Below, one piece after another: positions 8,439 through 15,349 of a DNA stretch of 29,462 nt (positions are counted from its first letter, which is position 1; the number at the start of each line of letters is the position of its first letter). A program made the translations under genes and the position numbers. The stretch covers positions 952 through 30,413 of the forward strand of contig NZ_JAHZAA010000030.1 in the NCBI RefSeq assembly GCF_019424165.1, in the 5' to 3' direction. The notes beneath the pieces were generated by a model. The model did not search any database. It saw only the letters and a program-made list of their open reading frames with translations, and had not been told where the DNA came from. Source of the stretch: Desulfovibrio sp. (GTDB lineage Bacteria; Desulfobacterota; Desulfovibrionia; Desulfovibrionales; Desulfovibrionaceae).

Positions 8439-8601
8439 GGGTATGTGGCTTTACGGGCATGCATCCGCAAAGTTTTTACGGCGCGGCCCGCTGTGCTTGC
8501 GCGCGGTGTCTGCGCCGACATCTCGCGTCTTTTGGGATGCCCGTTTCCGGCTGCTGCGACGGGGCGCCCGACCACATCAACCATAACATGGTATATTTTC
8601 A

Positions 8602-8618
8602 GCATATATTTTATATGC
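8602..8618. repeat. AT-rich dyad GCATATA-N3-TATATGC
   Basis: A perfect 7-bp inverted repeat around three bases, 11 bases upstream of the -35 element of the DUF5320 promoter. It may be an additional regulator site or simply an UP-like AT tract. Confidence 0.4.
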
Positions 8619-8628
8619 AGAAATGTTA

Positions 8629-8656
8629 TTGACATATGTCAGATAAGGGCCATACT
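8629..8656 (+). promoter_or_regulatory. Likely promoter of the DUF5320 gene
   Basis: TTGACA (8629-8634) is a perfect -35, followed after 16 bases by CATACT (8651-8656). The alternative -10 ATACTT lies at 17 bases. The expected transcript start is near 8663, about 60 bases before the ATG. The first palindrome covers the -35 and the second covers the start region. Confidence 0.6.
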
Positions 8657-8675
8657 TTGTTCATGACATATGTCA
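8630..8675. promoter_or_regulatory. Twin operator: two identical palindromes TGACATATGTCA
   Basis: Perfect 12-bp palindromes TGACATATGTCA lie at 8630-8641 and 8664-8675, with centres 34 bp apart. One overlaps the -35 and the other the predicted transcript start, which is the geometry of a repressor binding twice. I found no further copy in this window. The DUF134 regulator encoded 700 bases downstream is the nearest candidate binder, which is inference from position only. Confidence 0.65.
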
Positions 8676-8725
8676 GTAATAAACGCGCCCGGCACAGGGC
8701 GCAACCAGAATAAAAGGAGGTTCAT

Positions 8726-9031
8726 ATGCCTTGCAATGATACTACAGGTCCTGAAGGAGCCGGCCCTCGCACCGGACGCGGACGCGGCATGTGCGGCGGA
8801 AACGGTATGGGTAAAAACATGGAACAGGGCGGTGGCGGCATGCGGCGTGGTATGCGTCATGGGGCCTGTCACGGCCAGAACATGCCCGGCCAGAATATGC
8901 CCGGCATGGATGCTGCTCAGGAATCCGGGCGGGGTCAGGGACGCGGCCAGGGCCGGGGCATGTGCCGCGGCAAAGGCATGCGCCAGATGAATATGCCCGC
9001 CTGCGCCGCTGACGACACCACAGAAAACTAG
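8726..9031 (+). CDS. DUF5320-like Gly/Met/Arg-rich small protein
   Basis: A 101-residue protein rich in Gly, Met, Arg and Gln, built of short repeats (GRGRGMCGGNGMG, QNMPGQNMPGM, GRGQGRGQGRGMC). Four Cys residues are spread over the chain, one near each end. A perfect AAGGAGG lies upstream of ATG 8726, implying strong translation. Such proteins (DUF5320-type, MPRGDGTGPxGxGPxTGRGxGxC start) typically sit beside DUF134, NifX/NifB-domain and Mrp-type genes in anaerobes. Their function is unproven, and metal or cofactor handling has been suggested from neighbours. The start PCNDTTGPEGAGPRTGRGRG fits that family closely. The stop codon TAG at 9029-9031 lies within the first base pairs of a repeat element. 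A 15-base tandem duplication occurs at 8876-8905. Confidence 0.85.
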   Translation: MPCNDTTGPEGAGPRTGRGRGMCGGNGMGKNMEQGGGGMRRGMRHGACHGQNMPGQNMPGMDAAQESGRGQGRGQGRGMCRGKGMRQMNMPACAADDTTEN

Positions 9032-9056
9032 AGCATTTTCACGTTGAATGCGCTCT
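9030..9056. repeat. Repeat element copy 1 (AGAGCATTTTCA ... TGAATGCGCTCT)
   Basis: An imperfect inverted repeat closely related to the one at 9184-9215 (same AGAGCATTT...TGAA...GCTCT ends). It starts inside the stop codon of the DUF5320 gene. It may be a dispersed intergenic repeat or one terminus of a small element. Confidence 0.55.
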
Positions 9057-9066
9057 GGCGGCTGTG

Positions 9067-9112
9067 CGGGCAGGCGCCCGCCGTGGAGGCGCAAGCGCAA
9101 AGTGCCTGCCCG
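9067..9112. repeat. Long-loop inverted repeat inside the repeat-bounded segment
   Basis: CGGGCAGGC (9067-9075) pairs perfectly with GCCTGCCCG (9104-9112) around a 28-nt loop that is itself GC-rich. It could fold as RNA or mark a miniature element between the two AGAGCATTT repeats. Confidence 0.4.
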
Positions 9113-9183
9113 GTCAAGCGCCAATGTCAGCGTGTCTTGCCAAGACCGTAGAGATATGCCGGCCTGAAAAACCAGACCAACCC

Positions 9184-9215
9184 TTTAGAGCATTTCACAC
9201 TTGAAATGCTCTAAA
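9184..9215. terminator. Repeat element copy 2, perfect hairpin with A/T flanks
   Basis: Arms 9184-9197 and 9202-9215 pair perfectly over 14 bp with the loop CACT, flanked by TTT and AAA. It can act as a terminator on the minus strand and as a weak one on the plus strand. It shares its core with the element at 9030-9056. Confidence 0.55.
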
Positions 9216-9310
9216 AGGATTTATTTCCAGATCCTTGTCGCCAAATGATTGCAGGGTGGCCTTGCCGACCGTTAAGCAACCATCTGAAGCGTTAATTGCT
9301 CCAAACAGAC

Positions 9311-9334
9311 AGGCCGCTCCCTCAGGGGCGGCCT
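9311..9334 (+). other. GC hairpin in the leader of the DUF134 gene
   Basis: AGGCCGCTCC (9311-9320) and GGGGCGGCCT (9325-9334) pair over 10 bp with one G-U step and the loop CTCA, 21 bases before the DUF134 start codon. Only TTGATAT follows, so it is a poor terminator. It may shape the leader or close the upstream unit. Confidence 0.4.
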
Positions 9335-9355
9335 TGATATGCGGTGAGAATAACC

Positions 9356-9859
9356 ATGCCAAGACCCAAAAAGTGGCGTAAAGTCTGCTCTATGCCCAGA
9401 AATACCTGCTTTGGCCCCCTGCCCGGACACTCCCCGTCCCAGGGCGGATGTGGCGGCCCAGCGGCCAATACCCCGAACTCTGACACGGCCTTTGCCTGCG
9501 GGACGGATTCCGGGCCGGAACTGAGGCCGGGACGCGGCCAGGGCCGGGGAGGCCGCCACAGAGGGCATGATGTGCACAGCCCGCGCGGGACCGCTGAAGA
9601 TGCCGTTGTCATGACCGTGGACCAGTATGAAACCCTGCGGCTCATTGACCTTGAAGGCATGACCCAGGAGGCCTGCGCCGAGAACATGCACATCGCGCGC
9701 ACCACTGTGCAGAGCATCTATGCCGAGGCGCGTAAAAAACTGGCCGATGCGCTGGTCAACGGCAAAATGCTGCGCATTGAAGGCGGAGAATACAGGCTGT
9801 GCAGCGGCGATGGCGCGCAGTGCGGCGGGGGCGGCTGCCGCCGGGGGCGGAACCGGTAG
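9356..9859 (+). CDS. DUF134 (UPF0251) helix-turn-helix protein
   Basis: A 167-residue protein beginning MPRPKKWRKVC with FGP shortly after, as in UPF0251/DUF134. The C-terminal half is the conserved sigma-70 region-4-like domain: VVMTVDQYETLRLIDLEGMTQEACAENM, then the recognition-helix segment ARTTVQSIYAEARKKLADAL, then GKMLRIEGGEYRLC. It is therefore a probable DNA-binding regulator. Between the two halves lies an unusual insertion of roughly 60 Gly/Pro-rich residues, and the end is Cys/Gly/Arg-rich (LCSGDGAQCGGGGC). ATG 9356 is used rather than the in-frame ATG at 9344 because it gives the family's MPRP start. DUF134 genes usually accompany Mrp/NifX-like genes, which are absent here. Confidence 0.88.
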   Translation: MPRPKKWRKVCSMPRNTCFGPLPGHSPSQGGCGGPAANTPNSDTAFACGTDSGPELRPGRGQGRGGRHRGHDVHSPRGTAEDAVVMTVDQYETLRLIDLEGMTQEACAENMHIARTTVQSIYAEARKKLADALVNGKMLRIEGGEYRLCSGDGAQCGGGGCRRGRNR

Positions 9860-9914
9860 CCCGACGGCCCTGTTTTTTACCCGCACGGCCCGGCAACGGG
9901 CTGCAAACGGCGAA

Positions 9915-9941
9915 CTGCGGACAAAAGCTGACAGTCCGCAG
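9915..9941. terminator. Hairpin between convergent DUF134 and ybaK-like genes
   Basis: CTGCGGAC (9915-9922) and GTCCGCAG (9934-9941) pair perfectly over 8 bp around an 11-nt loop, in the 87-base gap between two converging genes. There is no clear T-tract on the plus side, and a TTTT lies in the loop on the minus side, so the call rests on position and stem. Confidence 0.4.
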
Positions 9942-9946
9942 CGGCC

Positions 9947-10420
9947 TCAGGCCTTTTCCTCTTCCTTGCAAATATCCACCCAGGTTCCCCCGGTAACGCG
10001 CTCAAGCTCTGCCAGAGAAATTTTTACGGCATTGTTGGGCGCTCCGGCTGCGGGATACACCGGGTCGAAATGCTTCAGGCTGGCGTCCAGATACACGCGT
10101 ACATTGTCATGCAGGGCAAAAGGGCAGACGCCGCCCATGGGGTGGCCCACCTGTTCCTGCAGGTCTTCGGGCTTGATAAAGCGCGGCCTGCACCGAAAGG
10201 CATCCTTGAACTTGCGGTTGTCCAGCCGGGCCGTACCCATAACCACCAGCACCATCGGCCCGTCTGCCCCCATGACGGAAAGGCTCTTGGCAATGCGCCC
10301 CGGCTCGCAGCCCACGGCTGCCGCCGCGAGGTCCACTGTGGCGCTCGACACCTCAAATTCCATATAGCCTTCAGCCAGGCCGTGACTTGCCAGCACGGCC
10401 TTTACTGCGTCTACCCGCAT
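9947..10420 (-). CDS. YbaK/EbsC-type aminoacyl-tRNA deacylase
   Basis: A 157-residue protein of the YbaK/ProX superfamily, which hydrolyses mischarged aminoacyl-tRNA in trans. The conserved parts are visible: AKSLSVMGADGPMVLVVMGTARLDNRKF (K after the first strand and the D-xx-K pair), then the VGHPMGGVCPFAL loop that shapes the active site. Length fits the family (about 155-165). Which tRNA it edits is not clear; the GGVCPF form is typical of the general YbaK/EbsC group rather than of ProXp-ala. ATG 10420 has AGAGGAAAGG just upstream and is preferred over the longer open frame to 10507. Confidence 0.87.
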   Translation of the reverse strand: MRVDAVKAVLASHGLAEGYMEFEVSSATVDLAAAAVGCEPGRIAKSLSVMGADGPMVLVVMGTARLDNRKFKDAFRCRPRFIKPEDLQEQVGHPMGGVCPFALHDNVRVYLDASLKHFDPVYPAAGAPNNAVKISLAELERVTGGTWVDICKEEEKA

Positions 10421-10548
10421 GACCTTTCCTCTATTTTTCGCAACGTTCAAAAACTTCTTGCCGGACATGCTGAAAAATGCCGCCCGGCAAGCCCGCTCAC
10501 GCTTCAACCAGAGCCGCTTCAGGATGGAACGGCCCAGATCAAACCGCC

Positions 10549-10977
10549 CTAACGACGAAACACCAGTGCCAGTCCCGCCAGCACCAGCACAAAACCCAGC
10601 AGCCGCCGCCAGCCGAAAGGCGTGACCGGCAAACCGAACCAGCCATAGTTGTCTATGATGGCCGCCATAAGCAGGTTGCCGAAAATCATGGCCATGGCCG
10701 TGGTCAGCACGCCGATGCGCGGCACGGCAATGATGGTGTTAAGCACCATGATAGCCCCGAAAACACCGCCGATCCATTGCCACGAAGGGGCTTCCGGCAG
10801 CCGCATAAGTTGCCCGCGCCCGAAAAAAAGCACCGCCAGCCCGAGAAACAATGTGCCGCCGGCAAATGAAACAAAGCTGCTTTCCAAAATGCCCACTGTG
10901 CGGCTCAGGGCGGCATTAACCGGCGACTGCAGGGCCACCAGGCATCCGCCAAAGACCATAAGCGCTATATACAGCAT
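10549..10977 (-). CDS. YdcZ/DUF606-type DMT membrane transporter
   Basis: A 142-residue membrane protein with about five helices, with QSPVNAALSRTVG near the N-terminus and a WQWIGGVFGAIMVLNTIIAVPRIGV segment, the pattern of the YdcZ/DUF606 branch of the drug/metabolite transporter superfamily. These half-size proteins probably pair to form a transporter. The substrate is unknown. GGAGGAA lies five bases before ATG 10977, which decides the start over the ATG 15 bases upstream. It lies 128 bases upstream of the YbaK-like gene on the same strand. Confidence 0.85.
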   Translation of the reverse strand: MLYIALMVFGGCLVALQSPVNAALSRTVGILESSFVSFAGGTLFLGLAVLFFGRGQLMRLPEAPSWQWIGGVFGAIMVLNTIIAVPRIGVLTTAMAMIFGNLLMAAIIDNYGWFGLPVTPFGWRRLLGFVLVLAGLALVFRR

Positions 10978-11299
10978 ACTTTCCTCCGGCAAAATCCCGC
11001 AGTCTACACGCCCGGCATGCGGACATTCCGGCGGCCGTTCTTACGGCCACACAACGGAAACAGGGCCGCTGCCGCGCCACATCTACGGGATATGCTGCAC
11101 CTTGTTTTGCCCTGCCGGAGCCTTTCACCCGATACATACCGTGGATACGGGAGTACTCCCGGGCAGTTGACATTCGATGGATCCTGCTCCCCGGCGGGAA
11201 CAGCTCTTTGCCCGGAAGCCATATCGCCGGGCAAGCACGATCGTCAGACAATATTGCCGCAATCGCGGTGGAATGCAAAAGGATTCCCCAGGAACAGCC
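10978..11299. other. Intergenic stretch with a perfect 14-bp palindrome
   Basis: No convincing gene is seen. CGGGAGTACTCCCG at 11148-11161 is a perfect palindrome about 170 bases upstream of the YdcZ-like gene. Further upstream TTGCCCGG (about 11208-11215) and CCGGGCAA (about 11227-11234) form an 8-bp hairpin with an 11-nt loop. It lies some 65 bases downstream of the VOC gene on the minus strand and may help end that transcript. Confidence 0.5.
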
Positions 11300-11740
11300 T
11301 TAATCGGCCTTGCGCAAGAACGGCGTGTGGGCGATGGCTACCAGCAGCCCTTCCGGACTGAGAAAACGTGTGACCGTCTGGCCCCAAGGCTCCTGATTGA
11401 GCCGCGTGAGCAGCGTGCAGCCGCTTTTTTCCAGCAGGCGGGTGGCGCTTTCGATATCTTCAACATCCAGCTCAAGCCAGGCCTGCGGCACAGGTATATC
11501 GTCGGGCCAGCGGCTGCTGCCGAAGCAGGAAAGCGCCGCCTTGTCCAAAGGCCAGAGGGCAAAGTGCTTTACGCCGTCCACGGCCTGCGTGTGCCAGTAG
11601 CCCTCGTAACCGTCTGTCGGCTCAAGCGGCAGCCCCAGTGTGTCTTTGTACAGACGTTCGCTTGCCTCCTGCCTGCACACCACAGGGCCAAAGCCTGAAA
11701 CAAAGAGCACCTTGATGCCCTCGGGCAGATTATGCGTCAT
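11300..11740 (-). CDS. VOC-family (glyoxalase/bleomycin-resistance fold) protein
   Basis: A 146-residue protein with the two beta-alpha-beta-beta-beta modules of the vicinal oxygen chelate superfamily. Typical pieces are SERLYKDTLGLPLEP, YWHTQAVDGVKHFALWPL, AWLELDVEDIESATRLLEKSGCTLL and the C-terminal GQTVTRFLSPEGLLVAIAHTP. The family includes lyases, dioxygenases and antibiotic-binding proteins, and this sequence does not point to one. GGAGG lies just upstream of the ATG. Flanking genes on the same strand are separated by more than 140 bases, so it is probably expressed alone. Confidence 0.85.
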   Translation of the reverse strand: MTHNLPEGIKVLFVSGFGPVVCRQEASERLYKDTLGLPLEPTDGYEGYWHTQAVDGVKHFALWPLDKAALSCFGSSRWPDDIPVPQAWLELDVEDIESATRLLEKSGCTLLTRLNQEPWGQTVTRFLSPEGLLVAIAHTPFLRKAD

Positions 11741-11883
11741 GACGGCCTCCGGCAGGTATCAGCCGGGCGGGCCGGCATCAATGACACCCGGCCTGCCCGG
11801 TATTGGTTGCAGCAGCCGTTGCGTGAGCGGCTTGCGGCGGATCGCAGCGGATGCCGCAGCATGCGCGACCGTGGGCGGATTGC

Positions 11884-12840
11884 TTACGCGGCAAAAATAC
11901 CCTGGGGCAACGGCCCGAAAACAGCCTCGTAGCGCTGGCGGAACAGCGCCGGAGTGATGACATGCTCCTGGGTTCCCAGATTTTCAAGGGCAAAGCTGGC
12001 GCTCACCGAACCGAGCTTTGCGGCTTCGGGCATGGCAAGGCCGCTGACCAGCCCCTTGATGAGGCCCGCACGGTGGGCGTCACCCGCGCCGGTGGGGTCC
12101 AGCACCTTTTCAACGGGTACAGGCGCGATGCGGACGTTTTCGCCCCGGTTGCCGCGCACCTGCGCGCCTTCCGCACCAAGGGTCGTCACAAGCCAGCGTG
12201 TGCTGGCGGCGATTTCATCTTCGCTCTTGCCCGTGGCCTTGCAGATCATGTTCAGCTCGTAGTCGTTGGTAATGCAGGCCAGGGATCCCTCAATGGCCTC
12301 AAGCAGCTCTTCGGCGGTCAGCACGGGCAACTGCTGGCCGGGGTCAAAGATATAGGGTACGCCCTTTTCACGATAAAAACGTGGCAGACGGCGCATATCG
12401 TCCAGATTGCCGGGTGATACGATGGCGATATCCTTTGCCGGGTCAAGAGCGGGAAAATCATACAGCGACGGCAGGGTCATGGCCCCGGGGTAAAAGCCCG
12501 TAATCTGGTTGCTGTTCAGGTCTGTGGTAATGTAACACAGGGCCGTGAACACCTCGTCAGCACGGCGTATGCCGTCCAGCGGCAGGCCGTGGGCCGCGAG
12601 GGTTTGCGCGTAGGAATCAAAATCGCGCCCGGCGGCGGCGACAATGACGGGGTTTTCCTCAAGCAGGGCGAGAGAGTAGGCAATATTGCCCGCGCAGCCT
12701 CCCCGGCGCTCATCCATGCCGTCCACCATAAAGCTCACATTGATCATGTGCAGCTTGTCCATAAGAATATGGTCCTGAAAATTGCCGGGAAAGGTCATGA
12801 TGCGGTCAAAAGCCAGAGAACCGGAAACATAGATGGACAT
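11884..12840 (-). CDS. PfkB-family sugar/nucleoside kinase
   Basis: A 318-residue ribokinase-superfamily kinase. RRGGCAGNIAYSLALL near residue 45 is the N-terminal PfkB signature, and DPTGAGDAHRAGLIKGL (catalytic Asp near residue 254) is the C-terminal signature with the anion hole. The lid region and the DLNSNQITGFYPGAM segment resemble archaeal-type nucleoside kinases and adenosine-kinase-like members, so a nucleoside substrate is plausible but not proven. The usual GAGD-AF is GAGD-AH here. The start has GAGAGGAAC upstream. It uses ATP in the cytoplasm. It is bordered by cutA upstream and the VOC gene downstream, with no evident operon partner. Confidence 0.87.
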   Translation of the reverse strand: MSIYVSGSLAFDRIMTFPGNFQDHILMDKLHMINVSFMVDGMDERRGGCAGNIAYSLALLEENPVIVAAAGRDFDSYAQTLAAHGLPLDGIRRADEVFTALCYITTDLNSNQITGFYPGAMTLPSLYDFPALDPAKDIAIVSPGNLDDMRRLPRFYREKGVPYIFDPGQQLPVLTAEELLEAIEGSLACITNDYELNMICKATGKSEDEIAASTRWLVTTLGAEGAQVRGNRGENVRIAPVPVEKVLDPTGAGDAHRAGLIKGLVSGLAMPEAAKLGSVSASFALENLGTQEHVITPALFRQRYEAVFGPLPQGIFAA

Positions 12841-12971
12841 GAGTTCCTCTCGTTATGGGGTGAACGGATGTAATTGTTGCTGCGCTCTGGCGCAGGCACT
12901 GCGCGCTTTCAGTCCGCGCCGGACGCCGCAAGGGCAAATGATCATGCCGGAATCTCCACGGCGCGGCAATG

Positions 12972-13295
12972 TCAGGCCGAAGGCGGACGGCTGTTTTCCC
13001 TGATCCAGCGCAGATACGGCGCATGCCCGGCCTCTATGGGCAGGGCCACGATACAGGGAACCTCGTAACTGTGCATACTTTTCACGGCCGCCTCAAAGGC
13101 TGGCAGCGCCTCGCGGCTTACCTGGGCCAGCAACAGGCATTCCGCGGCATCATGCACCTGGCCGCGCCAGCGGTAAATGGAGCGCGCGCCGGGCACGATG
13201 TTCACTCCGGCGGCAAGATTCCGCTCTACCAGCATGCGGGCAAGATCAAGGGCAAGCTCTTCATCGGGCGCGGTGACATAGACCAGATAGGACAT
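12972..13295 (-). CDS. cutA: CutA divalent-cation tolerance protein
   Basis: A 107-residue protein with the CutA1 pattern: YVTAPDEELALDLARMLVERNLAAGVNIVPGARSIYRWRG, where NIVPG and the SxYxW segment are the family hallmarks, followed by a C-terminal YLRWI. CutA forms very stable trimers related to PII proteins. It was named for copper tolerance, but the role remains unclear. The start at 13295 is preceded by GGGAG at good distance. It is divergent from nth with a 123-base gap. The Cys often found at VNxxC-type positions is replaced by Gly-Val (AAGVNI). Confidence 0.93.
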   Translation of the reverse strand: MSYLVYVTAPDEELALDLARMLVERNLAAGVNIVPGARSIYRWRGQVHDAAECLLLAQVSREALPAFEAAVKSMHSYEVPCIVALPIEAGHAPYLRWIRENSRPPSA

Positions 13296-13418
13296 GATTT
13301 CTCCCGTACAGCATGTCTTTGCGAGGCAGCTTATACCCAAACACGCAAAAAACAAAGAGGCCGCGAACCGCGCCCGCCACGGCTTGCAGGCTGCCGACGC
13401 CTGTGGCATAGGACGGAC

Positions 13419-14102
13419 ATGAGCGTGAAAAAATCCCGCCCGGCACGGGCGCAAAAAGTTCTGGCAGCCCTGCGCACCCGCTACCCCGCCCCCCACACCC
13501 ACCTGGATGCCGAAACCGCGTGGCAGTTGCTGGTGGCCACGGTGCTGGCGGCCCAGTGTACGGACGCCCGGGTCAACACTGTCACCCCGGAACTGTTCCG
13601 CCGCTGGCCCGGCCCCGCCGACCTTATGGGGGTTCCTGTTGAGGAACTGGAGGCGGTCATACGCTCCACGGGTTTTTACCATAGCAAGGCCAAAAACCTC
13701 CTGGGGGCCGCTGCCCGCGTATGCGAGGTATACGACGGGCGGATCCCCAACAGCCTTGAAGAACTCATCACCCTGCCCGGCGTGGCCCGCAAGACGGCCA
13801 ATGTGGTGCTGTTCGGCGCTTTCGGCATCAATGAGGGCCTGGCGGTAGACACGCACGTCAAACGCATCAGCTACAGGCTCGGGCTGACCGAGTCGACGGA
13901 TCCCGTTGTTATAGAGCGCGACCTTATGGCCCTTTTCCCCCGTGCGGAATGGGGCGACGTGAACCACCGCATGGTATGGTTCGGGCGCGAGGTATGTGAG
14001 GCGCGCAAGCCCCTGTGTGACCAGTGCGAAATGGCGGACTTCTGCCCCAGGCTGGAGCCGCCCAAAACACCGCGCCCGGCCCGGCGCAAGGCTCTGGCCT
14101 AG
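13419..14102 (+). CDS. nth: Endonuclease III
   Basis: A 227-residue DNA glycosylase/AP lyase of base excision repair that removes oxidised pyrimidines. The helix-hairpin-helix LPGVARKTANVVL holds the catalytic Lys (about 125), and AVDTHVKR holds the catalytic Asp (about 144). The C-terminal [4Fe-4S] site is complete: C-X6-C-X2-C-X5-C in CEARKPLCDQCEMADFC. The early LVATVLAAQCTDARVN is the family signature. Length is close to that of E. coli Nth (211), with a basic Pro-rich tail. ATG 13419 with AGGACGG upstream is preferred to the much longer open frame, which would run through cutA. Confidence 0.95.
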   Translation: MSVKKSRPARAQKVLAALRTRYPAPHTHLDAETAWQLLVATVLAAQCTDARVNTVTPELFRRWPGPADLMGVPVEELEAVIRSTGFYHSKAKNLLGAAARVCEVYDGRIPNSLEELITLPGVARKTANVVLFGAFGINEGLAVDTHVKRISYRLGLTESTDPVVIERDLMALFPRAEWGDVNHRMVWFGREVCEARKPLCDQCEMADFCPRLEPPKTPRPARRKALA

Positions 14103-14272
14103 CCCTCAGGCCTGCCGCATACGGCACAACGCTCTTCACACACCGTATGCAGGGAGTTGCAGGCAGCGGCCCGCAACCCGGCCATCGCCTCAAAGATACA
14201 CGGCAGCAAAGATGCTCCGGCAGTGCGCACAGAAAAACAGTGAAAAATCGCACCGCCGCCCCGCTGCCGCTC

Positions 14273-14299
14273 TAAGAAAAAAATCATTCCGGCCGATGA
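14273..14299 (+). promoter_or_regulatory. Sigma-28 (FliA)-type promoter of cheV
   Basis: TAAGAAAA (14273-14280) and GCCGATGA (14292-14299) are separated by exactly 11 bases, matching the class-3 flagellar promoter form TAAAGTTT-N11-GCCGATAA. The expected transcript start is about 14306, some 90 bases before the cheV start codon. Confidence 0.75.
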
Positions 14300-14395
14300 G
14301 AACAACAGTGACCCTGCGTCCCCCAGCCGGGCGGCGCTTCACGCCAGCACACAAGCCCTGCCATGCGCCATGCGCAGGCAGACAGGATGGTAGCC

Positions 14396-15349
14396 ATGTC
14401 GCAGAACAGCATGCTCAACGTCAACAACAATGAACTTGAAATCATTGAATTTCTTATAGACGAAAAGCAGCCGGACGGCAGTGCCTACAGCGGGTATTAT
14501 GGCATCAACGTAGCCAAGGTGCTCGAAATCATCCGCCTGCCCAACATCACCAGCGTACCCAGCAAGTGCGATCCTTCGGTGCTCGGCACATTCAACCTGC
14601 GGGGCAGGGTGCTGCCCATTCTCAACCTTGCCACATGGCTCGGCAAGGAAATGGTCACCGAAGACAACGCCAAGGTTATTGTAACCGAATTCAGCGGTGT
14701 GCAGGCGGCCTTTCTGGTTTCGGCTGTAACGAGCATTCACCGCATGACCTGGGACCGCATCGAACCACCGAACCAGTACGTGCAGAATTACTCGCGCGAC
14801 AGCATCACCGGGGTGCTGCGCATTCAGGACCGTGTGCTCTTTATTCTGGATATGGAAAAAATCCTCGCCAGCCTGGACAGCACCCTGGACATGTCGCAGA
14901 TCAAGGTAGACACCACACCCGTGGAGGGCGCGGGCCAGTTTCACCTGCTTGTGGCCGACGATTCCAACTCCTTGCGGCACATCATCAAGTCTTCGCTGCA
15001 AAAATCCGGCTTTCGCGTCACGGCCGTAGCCAGCGGGCGCGAAGCCTGGGAATACCTGCAAACAACCCGCAACGAGGCACAGGCACAGGGCAAGGAACTT
15101 ACCGACATGGTGCATCTGGTCATTTCAGACATTGAAATGCCCGAAATGGATGGTCACATGCTGACAGCCCAGATACGCGATACCCCTGGCCTCAGCACCC
15201 TGCCGGTGATACTTTTTTCCTCGCTCATCACCGATGCCCTGTACGCCAAAGGGGTCAAGGTCGGAGCCGACAAGCAGGTATCCAAGCCGGATCTGCCCGG
15301 CCTGAGCAAGATCATACGCGAACTCATCGCAGAAAAACTGAACAAATAA
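14396..15349 (+). CDS. cheV: Chemotaxis coupling protein CheV (CheW-receiver fusion)
   Basis: A 317-residue protein with an N-terminal CheW domain (about 25-170; YGINVAKVLEIIRLPNIT and NLRGRVLPILNLATWLG are typical) and a C-terminal receiver (about 180-315). The receiver has the acidic pair in VADDS, the phosphoacceptor Asp at about 245 in VISDIEMPEMDG, SS in place of the usual T/S region, and the conserved Lys in VSKPD. It links chemoreceptors to CheA and may tune or store phosphate. No other chemotaxis gene is close, and the sigma-28-like promoter explains coexpression with motility genes elsewhere. ATG 14396 has AGGATGG upstream; earlier ATGs at 14363 and 14387 are less likely. Confidence 0.93.
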   Translation: MSQNSMLNVNNNELEIIEFLIDEKQPDGSAYSGYYGINVAKVLEIIRLPNITSVPSKCDPSVLGTFNLRGRVLPILNLATWLGKEMVTEDNAKVIVTEFSGVQAAFLVSAVTSIHRMTWDRIEPPNQYVQNYSRDSITGVLRIQDRVLFILDMEKILASLDSTLDMSQIKVDTTPVEGAGQFHLLVADDSNSLRHIIKSSLQKSGFRVTAVASGREAWEYLQTTRNEAQAQGKELTDMVHLVISDIEMPEMDGHMLTAQIRDTPGLSTLPVILFSSLITDALYAKGVKVGADKQVSKPDLPGLSKIIRELIAEKLNK

